A stretch of DNA of 64,000 nt, from contig CAYQLK010000001.1 of the NCBI GenBank assembly GCA_964418515.1, positions 1 through 64,000 on the forward strand, given 5' to 3'. Under the pieces are notes generated by a model that had not been told where the DNA came from, did no database searches, and saw only the letters and a program-made list of their open reading frames with translations. Positions 41,365 through 50,143 of the stretch are shown here, one piece after another. The position numbers and the translations under genes are program-made. This stretch comes from CAYQLK01 sp964418515. GTDB lineage: Bacteria; Patescibacteriota; Microgenomatia; CAYQLK01. Position 1 is the stretch's first letter; each line of letters starts with the position of its first letter.

Positions 41365-42595
41365 GCTAGACATAGCTGCAGTTAAAAAACGCTCGATTAA
41401 GGGTGTTTTTTCTTTGGTTGGACGGACAATCTTCATTCAAGCTATTAGTTTTATATCTAATTTAGGTTTAACGATTTTACTGGCACCCAAGGAATATGGA
41501 ATTTTTATTTTAGTATCGGCAATTACCGGCTTTTTAACATATCTTTCAGATATTGGACTTGCTGCCGCCTTAATACAAAAAAAAGAGGCTGTCTCAAGAA
41601 AGGATTTAGTAACAACATTTACTATTCAACAATCATTAGTTGGAATATTGGTAATTATTGGGTTAATATTTTCTATTTGGGCAGGCAATATCTTTAATCT
41701 TGATCAAAAAGGTGTTTGGCTGCTCCGAGTCTTAATAATCTCACTGTTTCTTTCGTCGTTAAAAACCATTCCATCAATACTTCTTGAACGCAAATTAGCT
41801 TTCGAAAAATTTATTATCCCTCAAATCGTTGAAAATTTAATTTTTTCAATTTCGGTTCTATATCTTGCATGGCAAGGTCACGGACTAAATAGCTTTACAT
41901 ATGCAGTAATGTTAAGGTCAATTTTTGGTGTAATCACTATGTATTTAGTTTCTCCATGGAAACCTGGTCTTGGTATTGATAAGCAGTCAGCCAAAAAATT
42001 GATTAACTTCGGTGTGCTGTTTCAATTAAACAGTATTTTGGCTTTAATTAAGGATGATTTTATGACAATAATTTTAGGAAAATTATTAAATGTCACTCAA
42101 ATTGGATATTTAGGCTGGGCACAAAAATGGGCATATCTTCCATTAAGGGTAATTATGGACAATGTTATAAAAGTAACCTTTCCTGCCTTTTCAAGGCTAC
42201 AATCAGACAAACAAGCATTAAGCCGTGCAATTGAAGAAGCAATTTTTATTTCAGCTCTACTTACCTTCCCAATTCTCACATCATTATTAATGTCTTCAAG
42301 TAGTTTAATCGGGATTATTCCAAATTATGAAAAATGGTTGCCTGCTTATAGTCTACTTCAAATTTACATACTTGGATCGTATGTTAGCTCTGTAACAATC
42401 ATAATTACAAACGCACTCAATGCGGTCGGTAAAATAAAAACNNNNNNNNNNNNNNNNNNNNNNNNNNNNNNNNNNNNNNNNNNNNNNNNNNNNNNNNNNN
42501 NNNNNNNNNNNNNNNNNNNNNNNNNNNNNNNNNNNNNNNNNGCAAAAGATAGATTAATAAAAAATATTACAATATTTAGATCTTCATTAAAATGA
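41339..42595 (+). CDS. Polysaccharide flippase (Wzx/MOP family), interrupted by assembly gap
   Basis: The first 367 codons encode a MOP-type flippase: VKKRSIKGVFSLVGRTIFIQ, a long run of membrane pairs, the LLAPKEYGIFILVSAI and IGLAAALIQKKEAVSRKDL segments, and NALNAVGKIK where the sequence runs into 100 Ns (42442-42541). After the gap 17 codons remain in the same frame and end at TGA. Full-length relatives have about 480-500 residues, so roughly 100 residues are missing and the real gap is probably nearer 300 bases. It would move lipid-linked glycan units across the membrane. Overlaps the upstream gene by 26 bases. Confidence 0.85.
   Translation: MSDLDSSIELDIAAVKKRSIKGVFSLVGRTIFIQAISFISNLGLTILLAPKEYGIFILVSAITGFLTYLSDIGLAAALIQKKEAVSRKDLVTTFTIQQSLVGILVIIGLIFSIWAGNIFNLDQKGVWLLRVLIISLFLSSLKTIPSILLERKLAFEKFIIPQIVENLIFSISVLYLAWQGHGLNSFTYAVMLRSIFGVITMYLVSPWKPGLGIDKQSAKKLINFGVLFQLNSILALIKDDFMTIILGKLLNVTQIGYLGWAQKWAYLPLRVIMDNVIKVTFPAFSRLQSDKQALSRAIEEAIFISALLTFPILTSLLMSSSSLIGIIPNYEKWLPAYSLLQIYILGSYVSSVTIIITNALNAVGKIKXXXXXXXXXXXXXXXXXXXXXXXXXXXXXXXXXXAKDRLIKNITIFRSSLK
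42442..42541. other. Assembly gap (100 N)
   Basis: Exactly 100 Ns, the customary placeholder for a gap of unknown length, lying inside the flippase gene. The true missing length cannot be read here. Confidence 0.98.
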
Positions 42596-43467
42596 ACAAC
42601 TCAAAAATTTCTGTATTGATAGTAACTTACAATAGTATGGATTACATATTAGACTGTCTAAAATCCGTCTATCAATCTAAACTAGAAGGTTTTAGCCTTG
42701 AAGTAATTATTTCAGACAATGCCTCAAAAGACGATACTGTTAGTTTAATCACAAAAAATTACGGAAAATCCAAAATAATTACAAACAAAAATAATACTGG
42801 GTTTGCCGGCGGAATTAATATTGCAATTAAAAAGGCGTTAGACTCTAATTCAGACTATTTTTTTATATTAAACCCCGATACTCTAATAAAAAAAGATACT
42901 ATTCTAAACTTATTCAAATTTAGGGGAGAAGCTGACATTTTATCGCCAAAAATATATTTTACTGATAATCCAAAAGTTATCTGGTACGCAGGAGGAAAGA
43001 TAGATTGGAATAATTGTTATGGTACACACATCGGTGTCGACGAGGAGGATTGTGGACAGTACGACCAAATTAAAGAAATTGATTATTCAACAGGTTGCGG
43101 AGAATTAGTAAGTAGAAAAGTTTTTGAAAAGGTTGGCTTTATGAACGAAAAATACTTTTTATATTTAGAAGATTTAGATTTTAGTTTAAGAGCCAAAAAA
43201 AATGGGTTCAAAATTAAATATATTCCTACTTCGAGCATGTTTCATCATAACGCCAAATCATCAAGTGTAGGTTCTCCAATTCAAGATTACTATATTACGC
43301 GCAATCGAATGTATTTTGCCCTTATTTACGCACCAATTAGAACAAAAATTGCTGTTTTTCGGCAATCCTTTGGATTTTTAATTAACGGCCGTAAGGCACA
43401 AAAAATTGCTGTTCAAGATTTTTTAATGTTTAAAATGTATACAGGGAGTATATTTAAAAAAATATGA
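42592..43467 (+). CDS. GT2 glycosyltransferase, rhamnosyltransferase-like
   Basis: 291 residues. ISVLIVTYNSMDYILDCLKS, SDNASKDDTV, NTGFAGGINIAIKKA, LNPDTLIKK as the DxD site, and LEDLDFSLRAKKNGF, the pattern of WbbL-type inverting GT2 enzymes that add rhamnose or similar sugars. Cytoplasmic or membrane-associated. ATGA overlaps at both ends tie it to the flippase and the next GT2. Confidence 0.85.
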   Translation: MNNSKISVLIVTYNSMDYILDCLKSVYQSKLEGFSLEVIISDNASKDDTVSLITKNYGKSKIITNKNNTGFAGGINIAIKKALDSNSDYFFILNPDTLIKKDTILNLFKFRGEADILSPKIYFTDNPKVIWYAGGKIDWNNCYGTHIGVDEEDCGQYDQIKEIDYSTGCGELVSRKVFEKVGFMNEKYFLYLEDLDFSLRAKKNGFKIKYIPTSSMFHHNAKSSSVGSPIQDYYITRNRMYFALIYAPIRTKIAVFRQSFGFLINGRKAQKIAVQDFLMFKMYTGSIFKKI

Positions 43468-44273
43468 TAACTGCAGTAATTATTGCCAAAAATGAAGAAG
43501 AATTAATAGGTAATGCTATTAAAAGCCTTAAATTACTAACTAATGATATTGTCCTTTTGGACGATTCATCTACCGATTCTACGGCAAAAATCTCCAGTAG
43601 TCTTGGCGCTCAAGTAATCAAATTAGAGAAAAATTTAAATTTTTCACAAAAGCGAAATACAATACTAAATAAGCTAAAGACAGAATGGATATTTTATTTA
43701 GACGCGGATGAGAGGATTACAAAAAAACTTGCAGAGGAAATAAAATCAGTTATTGCCTCGAAAAATCCAAGTTCTGCTTATTGGGTTAATAGAAAAAATT
43801 ATATATTAGGCAAAGAGTTGGATAGCAAAACTTGGTATCCAGATGCCCAACCCAGACTGTTCAGGCTTAAAAAATTTAAAGGCTGGACAGGGCATATACA
43901 TGAAGGCGTTAATTTTGAAGGAAAAAAGTCGAATCTAAAATCAAATATCGTACACCTTACGCACAGAAGCGTGGCGGCAATGATAGAAAAAACAAATTCT
44001 TGGTCAGAAATCGAAGCCGATAATCTCTTTACACTTAACCATCCTAAGATTACGTCGGTAAGGCTATTTAAGTTGTTCTTTACACAATTTTTTAAAAAAT
44101 ATATCAGTGACGAAAACTATAAAAACGGCATAAGGGGCGTAATTGAGTCGTTTATGCAAGTGTTTAGTGTGATGATTACTTATTTTAAACTCTGGGAGCG
44201 ACAACAGACCCCAAGTATTAAAGAACAATACAATTTAATTGAAGATCAGTTGGAAAAAGAAGCAAGCAAATGA
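43464..44273 (+). CDS. GT2 glycosyltransferase, WaaE/KdtX-like
   Basis: 269 residues. ITAVIIAKNEEELIGNAIKSL, LDDSSTDST, NFSQKRNTILNKLKTEWIFYLDADERI (DxD) and the later WYPDAQPRLFR and GHIHEGV are the signature of the WaaE/KdtX group, which transfers a glucose or other hexose to core sugars. The C-terminal part has a hydrophobic stretch that may bind the membrane. ATGA overlaps at both ends. Confidence 0.85.
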   Translation: MITAVIIAKNEEELIGNAIKSLKLLTNDIVLLDDSSTDSTAKISSSLGAQVIKLEKNLNFSQKRNTILNKLKTEWIFYLDADERITKKLAEEIKSVIASKNPSSAYWVNRKNYILGKELDSKTWYPDAQPRLFRLKKFKGWTGHIHEGVNFEGKKSNLKSNIVHLTHRSVAAMIEKTNSWSEIEADNLFTLNHPKITSVRLFKLFFTQFFKKYISDENYKNGIRGVIESFMQVFSVMITYFKLWERQQTPSIKEQYNLIEDQLEKEASK

Positions 44274-45313
44274 GAGTAGCAGTATATGATCCATATCTTG
44301 ACACCTTGGGTGGTGGGGAAAAATATATATTAGCAATCTGTAGTAATTATCTAAAAAATGGACACTCAGTTGATATTCTATTTGATAAGGATTTAAATTT
44401 ATTAGATATTAAAAAAAGGTTTAATCTACCACTAGAAGGACTTAGTTTGGTCAAAATAAATCTCAACTCTCTTGGTTTGTTGGCTAAGTATCAATTTTTA
44501 AGAAAATACGACCACTATCTTCACTTGTCTGATGGATCTATTCCAATACCGATGGCTTCAAAAAATTATATTCATTTTCAAGTGCCATTCAGCAAGATAA
44601 AACCAACAATAATAGATAAAATTAAGCTTAAATTGTTTGACTCCGTAATTGTTAACTCTAAGTTCACAAAAAAAGTAATTGACAACACCTATTCAGTGAA
44701 TTCTGAAGTTCTCTATCCTCCAGTTACTCTTTTTAAAAAATCAAACAAAAAAAATATTATTATTTCTATCGGTCGATTTGATGCCGTTCTCAACAGCAAA
44801 AGACAGGATATATTAATTGAGGCATTCAAAATTCTTAGCAAAAAAAATAGGCATTTTAGTTTGTATTTAGTCGGAGGAATTTCAGATAAAGACTTGATAC
44901 ATTTGGATCAACTTAAATCCAAAGCAAGAGGTTATAAAATAAAGTTTTTTCCTAATTTAAGTTTTACTGAACTATCGAAGCTTATTTCAGAGTCAAAAGT
45001 TTATTGGCACGCAACAGGATTTGAGTGTAAAGAGTCTGATCCAGAATATTTTGAACATTTTGGTATATCCATACTAGAAGCTTCATCGTCTGGATCAGTA
45101 CCTATTGTCTATGATGGTGGTGGGCCAAAAGAGTATATTTTAGAAAAAAATAATGGATTATTTTTTACTACGGCTGAGATGTTAGCAGTAAAAACTTTAG
45201 AATTAATTAGTAACCCTAAACTATTTTTACAAATGTCGAAATCCGCACAAACTACTGCGAAAAAATATTCGGTATCAGAATTTAATAAAAATGTTGAAAA
45301 AATATTTTCTTAA
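44270..45313 (+). CDS. GT4 glycosyltransferase, ALG11-like
   Basis: 347 residues. The GT-B opening VAVYDPYLDTLGGGEKYILAICSNYLKNGH is like eukaryotic ALG11 and bacterial relatives. The donor-binding half has IISIGRFDAVLNSKRQDILIEA and EHFGISILEASSSGSVPIVY with the E-x7-E motif. A retaining enzyme, probably mannosyltransferase, acting on lipid-linked sugars inside the cell. Overlaps the following gene by 23 bases. Confidence 0.83.
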   Translation: MRVAVYDPYLDTLGGGEKYILAICSNYLKNGHSVDILFDKDLNLLDIKKRFNLPLEGLSLVKINLNSLGLLAKYQFLRKYDHYLHLSDGSIPIPMASKNYIHFQVPFSKIKPTIIDKIKLKLFDSVIVNSKFTKKVIDNTYSVNSEVLYPPVTLFKKSNKKNIIISIGRFDAVLNSKRQDILIEAFKILSKKNRHFSLYLVGGISDKDLIHLDQLKSKARGYKIKFFPNLSFTELSKLISESKVYWHATGFECKESDPEYFEHFGISILEASSSGSVPIVYDGGGPKEYILEKNNGLFFTTAEMLAVKTLELISNPKLFLQMSKSAQTTAKKYSVSEFNKNVEKIFS

Positions 45314-47594
45314 AATATTTTCGGTATTTATTTTTTTATCTACCCTAATTATTTTGTGGCCAAAAAAACTTTTCCCTGGTGATAACTTGGTCGGACTATA
45401 CCATCCTTTTAGAGACTTATTTTTAAATATTTACCCTGCTGGATATCCGTTCAAAAATGCTCTAATTACTGACCCGTTTTTGCAAATATTTCCATGGAAG
45501 TATCTAACTGTCGAGGCAATCAAAAATTTTAGCCTTCCACTCTGGAATCCTTATTCTTTTTCTGGTTATCCACTACTGGCAAATTTTCAGTCCGGCGTTT
45601 TTTTTCCGCTTAATATAATGCTTTTATCTTCAGGGTTAGACTCGTGGCATTTATTTATTTTTATTCAGATTCCAATCACTTTTTTTTCAATGTTTCTTTT
45701 TCTTAGAAAACTTTCAGTTTCAAAAATTAGTGCTATCTTTTCAAGTGTTTGCTATGCCTTGTCAGGCTTTTCAATCGGATGGTTAGAATGGGGAAATATT
45801 GTCTTTATTTTTGCTTTTTTACCACTAGCTCTGTATTTCGTCTTATGCTTAGAACAAAGTTTTAGCCGAAAAAATATATTTTTATTTTACGCTAGTCTAA
45901 TATTAATTCCAATATCAGGACATTTACAATTTACTTTTTATTCATATCTAGTTATCGTATTTTTTGTCATAGTTATTTTTTTTAACAGTAGATTAATAAG
46001 CAGAGTACCTCAACTTTTAATTATTTTAATTTTATCGATACTTACGGTTTCGATTCAAATTTTTCCAACTTTAGAATTAATAAAAAATTCATACAGGTCT
46101 GTTGACATATCCTATTTTGGTCAGGAGGATTGGTTTATTCCATTGAAACATTTTATTTCTTTAATATCTCCAGACTTTTTTGGTTCTCCGGCAAGACAAA
46201 ATTATTGGGGCGTATGGAATCATTTAGAATTTAATTTAAGCTTTTCTGTAGCTGCCTTATTTTTTTCACTATTAGGAATTAAAAAAAGAAAAATTAATAT
46301 TTTCTTTTTAATTCTTTTAATTATCGCTTTAGTTTTTTCAACCAACAATTTACTTTCTCAGATAATTTATGCAAATCAAATACCATTTATTTCTTCTGCT
46401 CAGCCTAGTCGTTTAATATTTATCGTGGTTTTTGCTTTATGCTGTCTAGCTGCTTTTGGTGTGGATGAAATGTATAAGCTTAAAATTACTAAATTTAAGT
46501 TGATTACAGTTTTTGTAATACTAACTTCAGTATTCGGACTTTTAATTTATTTAACATACGTTAATTTTAATATTTTTTTACCAGAAGATTTCCTCAAAAA
46601 CCAAATAACAGCAAAAAGAAATCTTATTTTTCCTTTGTTTGTATTTTTACTGGTATTAATGTTTATATTTTTGTCACGATTAAAACTTATTCCTCTTAAA
46701 TTATGTCTTATATGTCTTACAATTATTTCACTCGCCGAATTAACATTTTATGCAAATAAGTTTTTGCCCTATTCGACCAAGGCTTTGTTTTATCCCACAA
46801 CCAAAATAACCGAATTTATAAATCACGACAATTCTGTTTTTCGTGTTTCAACTAATGATGATCGAATATTTCCACCCAACATTTCAGCCGTGTATGGAAT
46901 TCAATCACCTGAAGGTTACGATCCGTTGTATCCCAAAACATATGCAGAATTTATTGGACTAATTGAATCTTCTGACACAGAACAAGTAAAGTTTAACCGT
47001 ATTGTGAGACCTAAGAATATTAATTCAAACTTATACCCCTTAATTAACGCAAAATATATTTTGAGCTTTGATAAAGAATTAAATAATACAAAACCAATTT
47101 TTAGTGAAGGAATTACAAATGTATTTATAAATCAAAAATATCTTGAACGAGCCTATCTGGTTCAGGATATTATTAATGCTAATTCTGATATTGAGAGCAA
47201 ACAATTTTTGCTCGATAAAGATTTTGATCCCAAATCTCAAGCTGTTGTTATTGATGTTAATAGTAACAATGTTCTTCAAACTACTAATTCTGAAAGCATC
47301 GTCAATATAACTAGTTATAAGTCTAATATTATTAAAATAAAAACTAAAACGACTGGCAACTCATTTTTAGTTTTATTGGATAATTATTTTCCTGGCTGGA
47401 AAGCCAAAGTAAATAATGTCGACACGAAAATATATAGAACTAATCATACTTTTCGTGGCATTTACGTTCCATCGGGAGAAAATGAAATTATTTTTGAATA
47501 CAATCCCAACTCATTTAGGGTTGGTGCACTAGTCTCTTTGACTTCTATAATACTAATGTCTTTGTTTATTTTTAAAATTAAAAAAAATGAGTAA
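45291..47594 (+). CDS. YfhO-like polytopic membrane protein
   Basis: 767 residues, about 13 membrane segments; FPGDNLVGLYHPFRDLFL, PLWNPYSFSGYPLLANFQSGVFFPLNIML and LRKLSVSKISAIFSSVCYALSGF are the YfhO family marks. Bacillus YfhO is implicated in teichoic-acid glycosylation. The outer C-terminal part (about 500-735) includes YGIQSPEGYDPLYP and YFPGWKAKVNNVDTKIYRT, a module shared with the genes at 38015 and 39646. A GT-C type glycosyltransferase is likely, with the substrate unknown. Confidence 0.78.
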   Translation: MLKKYFLKIFSVFIFLSTLIILWPKKLFPGDNLVGLYHPFRDLFLNIYPAGYPFKNALITDPFLQIFPWKYLTVEAIKNFSLPLWNPYSFSGYPLLANFQSGVFFPLNIMLLSSGLDSWHLFIFIQIPITFFSMFLFLRKLSVSKISAIFSSVCYALSGFSIGWLEWGNIVFIFAFLPLALYFVLCLEQSFSRKNIFLFYASLILIPISGHLQFTFYSYLVIVFFVIVIFFNSRLISRVPQLLIILILSILTVSIQIFPTLELIKNSYRSVDISYFGQEDWFIPLKHFISLISPDFFGSPARQNYWGVWNHLEFNLSFSVAALFFSLLGIKKRKINIFFLILLIIALVFSTNNLLSQIIYANQIPFISSAQPSRLIFIVVFALCCLAAFGVDEMYKLKITKFKLITVFVILTSVFGLLIYLTYVNFNIFLPEDFLKNQITAKRNLIFPLFVFLLVLMFIFLSRLKLIPLKLCLICLTIISLAELTFYANKFLPYSTKALFYPTTKITEFINHDNSVFRVSTNDDRIFPPNISAVYGIQSPEGYDPLYPKTYAEFIGLIESSDTEQVKFNRIVRPKNINSNLYPLINAKYILSFDKELNNTKPIFSEGITNVFINQKYLERAYLVQDIINANSDIESKQFLLDKDFDPKSQAVVIDVNSNNVLQTTNSESIVNITSYKSNIIKIKTKTTGNSFLVLLDNYFPGWKAKVNNVDTKIYRTNHTFRGIYVPSGENEIIFEYNPNSFRVGALVSLTSIILMSLFIFKIKKNE

Positions 47595-48510
47595 AAAAAT
47601 TACAGTCGTTATACCTAACTACAACGGGTCGAAATTGCTTAGACGTAATCTTCCAGATATAATCAAAAATTTTCCAGACTCACAAATAATAATATCTGAC
47701 GATAACTCAAGCGATGATAGTTTAAATTTTTTGGCTAATAATTTTCCCAATATTGAAATAATAGCAAATAAAACGAACAAAGGCTTTTCATCAAATGTTA
47801 ATAGTGGTGTAAAAAAAGCAAAAACTCCAATCGTTGTTTTGCTCAACACAGATGTAGCTGTAAACAAAGATTACACAAGGCAAATTGAAAATTATTTTGA
47901 AAACGAGAATCTTTTTGGTATTGGTTTTCAGGATCGAAGTTTTGAAGACAAAAACATTGTATTAAGGGGTAGGGGAGTCGGTATCTTTAAAAAAGGTCTA
48001 CTTAATCACGCAAAAGGAAATAATGAATTTGGTAGGACGCTTTGGATTTCAGGAGGTAGTTGCGCAGTTAGTTTAGAAAAATTTAAAAAGCTTGGTGGAT
48101 TTAATGAAATATATAATCCATTTTATTGGGAGGACATTGATTTATCTTACCGGGCAATTAAGTCTGGATGGGAAATATTATTTGCACCTGAAATTGTGGT
48201 TGATCATTTTCATGAAATTGGTTCAATTAGAAAACACCATTCCGCCGACAGGATTACAAAAATAGCTGCTAGAAATATGTTAATTTTTTCTGCTAAAAAT
48301 ATTACTGACAAAAAAATATTGTTAAGTTTTTATATTACTTTGATTATGTTATCAATTAAATCACTCATTAAAATGGACGCAAACATGTTAAGTTCGATTA
48401 TGTGGTTTTTATTAAAATATCCAAAAATTATCACAAATCGAAATAAGGAAACAAAATACTACAAACTATCAGACAAAGAAATCATCAATAATTTTGGCAA
48501 TGTTGGGTAA
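47587..48510 (+). CDS. GT2 glycosyltransferase
   Basis: 307 residues. VVIPNYNGSKLLRRNLPDII, SDDNSSDDS, LLNTDVAV as the DxD site, GSCAVSLEKFKKLGGFNE and YWEDIDLSYRAIKSGW are typical of processive or rhamnosyl-type GT2 enzymes. A hydrophobic C-terminal stretch (about 245-285) probably rests on the membrane. Overlaps neighbours by 8 and 11 bases. Confidence 0.85.
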   Translation: MSKKITVVIPNYNGSKLLRRNLPDIIKNFPDSQIIISDDNSSDDSLNFLANNFPNIEIIANKTNKGFSSNVNSGVKKAKTPIVVLLNTDVAVNKDYTRQIENYFENENLFGIGFQDRSFEDKNIVLRGRGVGIFKKGLLNHAKGNNEFGRTLWISGGSCAVSLEKFKKLGGFNEIYNPFYWEDIDLSYRAIKSGWEILFAPEIVVDHFHEIGSIRKHHSADRITKIAARNMLIFSAKNITDKKILLSFYITLIMLSIKSLIKMDANMLSSIMWFLLKYPKIITNRNKETKYYKLSDKEIINNFGNVG

Positions 48511-50143
48511 ATTTAAAAAACATATCTTAATCCTAAGTGTTTTATTTATTGCTATTTTTGTACGAACTTACGCCTTTGAAAAATCAGCAACTTCGTTAAA
48601 TTGGGACGAGGTATCAATAACTTACAACGCTTGGTCTCTTCTGGAAACAGGTAAGGATGAGTACGGAGATACGCTACCACTGGTGTTTAGATCGTTTGAT
48701 GACTACAAATCGCCGTTATATATTTATTTAACAGTGCCATTCGTTGCAATATTTGGACCAGTTGGTAATGTAGTGAGATTGCCTAGTTTGATTTTGGGCT
48801 CATTTAGTGTTTTGGGGATATATTTGTTAACTTTTCAATTGTTCAAAAAAAGAAAGATTGCAATATTTACTTCTTTATTTTTGGCACTTCTTCCGTGGTC
48901 CATTCATTTCTCAAGGGTTGCTTTCGAGGGAAATATTTTAGTATTTTTTATTATCTTTGGAATATATTTTTTCTATAAATTTGTTAATGGAAAACATAAC
49001 AATATTAATATATCGATTATTTTCTTTGCTATTGGGATGTATGCGTACCATTCTGCAAAATTAATTATTCCTCTTATTGTTGCAATTCTAATAATTCTTT
49101 ACTGGAAACAAATTTTTAGCTTAACAAGAAGACAAATTATTTTTTCCGTTTTATTAAGCTTAATCCTAATAGCTCCTCTCACATATTCGATATTTTTTTC
49201 TGGAGCACAAAAGCGTTTTGAAGATACGAGTATTTTTTCTAAAAAAAATATCGACCAGGTTGATCCAGCCAGAAAACTATTTGACATTGAAAATGGCAAT
49301 AATTTACCGTCAAAATTATTTCACAATAGGAGTTTTTATCAGTTAGATCTCTTATTTTCTAACTACTTATCACATTTTTCACCAGAATTTTTAATTTATA
49401 CACAAGATAATCCAAGACATCACGCAACAAGAGTTGGTTTAGTTTTGTTGCCACAATTGGCATTTATTATTTTAGGTACATGGGTATTAGTAAAAAAGAA
49501 AAAATTTAACAAGGAAAAAATTCTTGTATTTTCACTTCTGCTTACTTCTCCAATGGCGTCAGCACTGACATTTGAGGCACCACATTCGATTAGGGCATCA
49601 GTTTTAATGATTCCTCTGTCAATATTAGGGGGTTTAGGAATTAGTTGGCTGAGTAAGAAAAACAATCGACTACAAAGGATAATACTTGGATTATTAATTA
49701 TTTTTACTTTGGTTAACTTTTATTTTTATTATCATCAATATATTAGCCACTACAAGTTTGAAACATCACAAGACTGGCAGTTTGGAAGGAAAGAGGCAGT
49801 AGAATATAGTAATGAGGTTGAGTATCAGTACGATGAAATATGGATATCAAATAAATTAGAACAGTCTTACATTTATTGGCTACTATATTTGAAAGTGAAT
49901 CCAGAAATATATCTAAGCCATGGTGGAACAAAAGCAGGGTATGAAGGTTTTGAGGAAAACACTTTGGGGAAATATCGATTTATAAACATTAACCCCAAAA
50001 CCATTACAAATGATAAAAAAATATTATTAATTGGAGAGAAAGACGAATTTTTAGCAAAGCCGATAAAACAAATATTATCCCCTAACAAGGATACGGCTAT
50101 CGATATAACAGACTCATCTCAATATGAAAAAATTAATAAATAA
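48500..50143 (+). CDS. GT-C glycosyltransferase, family 39 (PMT-like), tandem copy 1
   Basis: 547 residues from the ATG at 48500; an in-frame TTG 6 bases earlier is possible. About 11 membrane segments. The first outer loop NWDEVSITYNAWSLLETGKD and DDYKSPLYIYLTVPF has the Asp-Glu pair of PMT/ArnT enzymes and closely matches the next gene. LPWSIHFSRVAFEGN and FEAPHSIRASVLMIPLSIL also recur there. Probably uses a polyprenyl-phosphate sugar outside the membrane. Confidence 0.82.
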   Translation: MLGKFKKHILILSVLFIAIFVRTYAFEKSATSLNWDEVSITYNAWSLLETGKDEYGDTLPLVFRSFDDYKSPLYIYLTVPFVAIFGPVGNVVRLPSLILGSFSVLGIYLLTFQLFKKRKIAIFTSLFLALLPWSIHFSRVAFEGNILVFFIIFGIYFFYKFVNGKHNNINISIIFFAIGMYAYHSAKLIIPLIVAILIILYWKQIFSLTRRQIIFSVLLSLILIAPLTYSIFFSGAQKRFEDTSIFSKKNIDQVDPARKLFDIENGNNLPSKLFHNRSFYQLDLLFSNYLSHFSPEFLIYTQDNPRHHATRVGLVLLPQLAFIILGTWVLVKKKKFNKEKILVFSLLLTSPMASALTFEAPHSIRASVLMIPLSILGGLGISWLSKKNNRLQRIILGLLIIFTLVNFYFYYHQYISHYKFETSQDWQFGRKEAVEYSNEVEYQYDEIWISNKLEQSYIYWLLYLKVNPEIYLSHGGTKAGYEGFEENTLGKYRFININPKTITNDKKILLIGEKDEFLAKPIKQILSPNKDTAIDITDSSQYEKINK

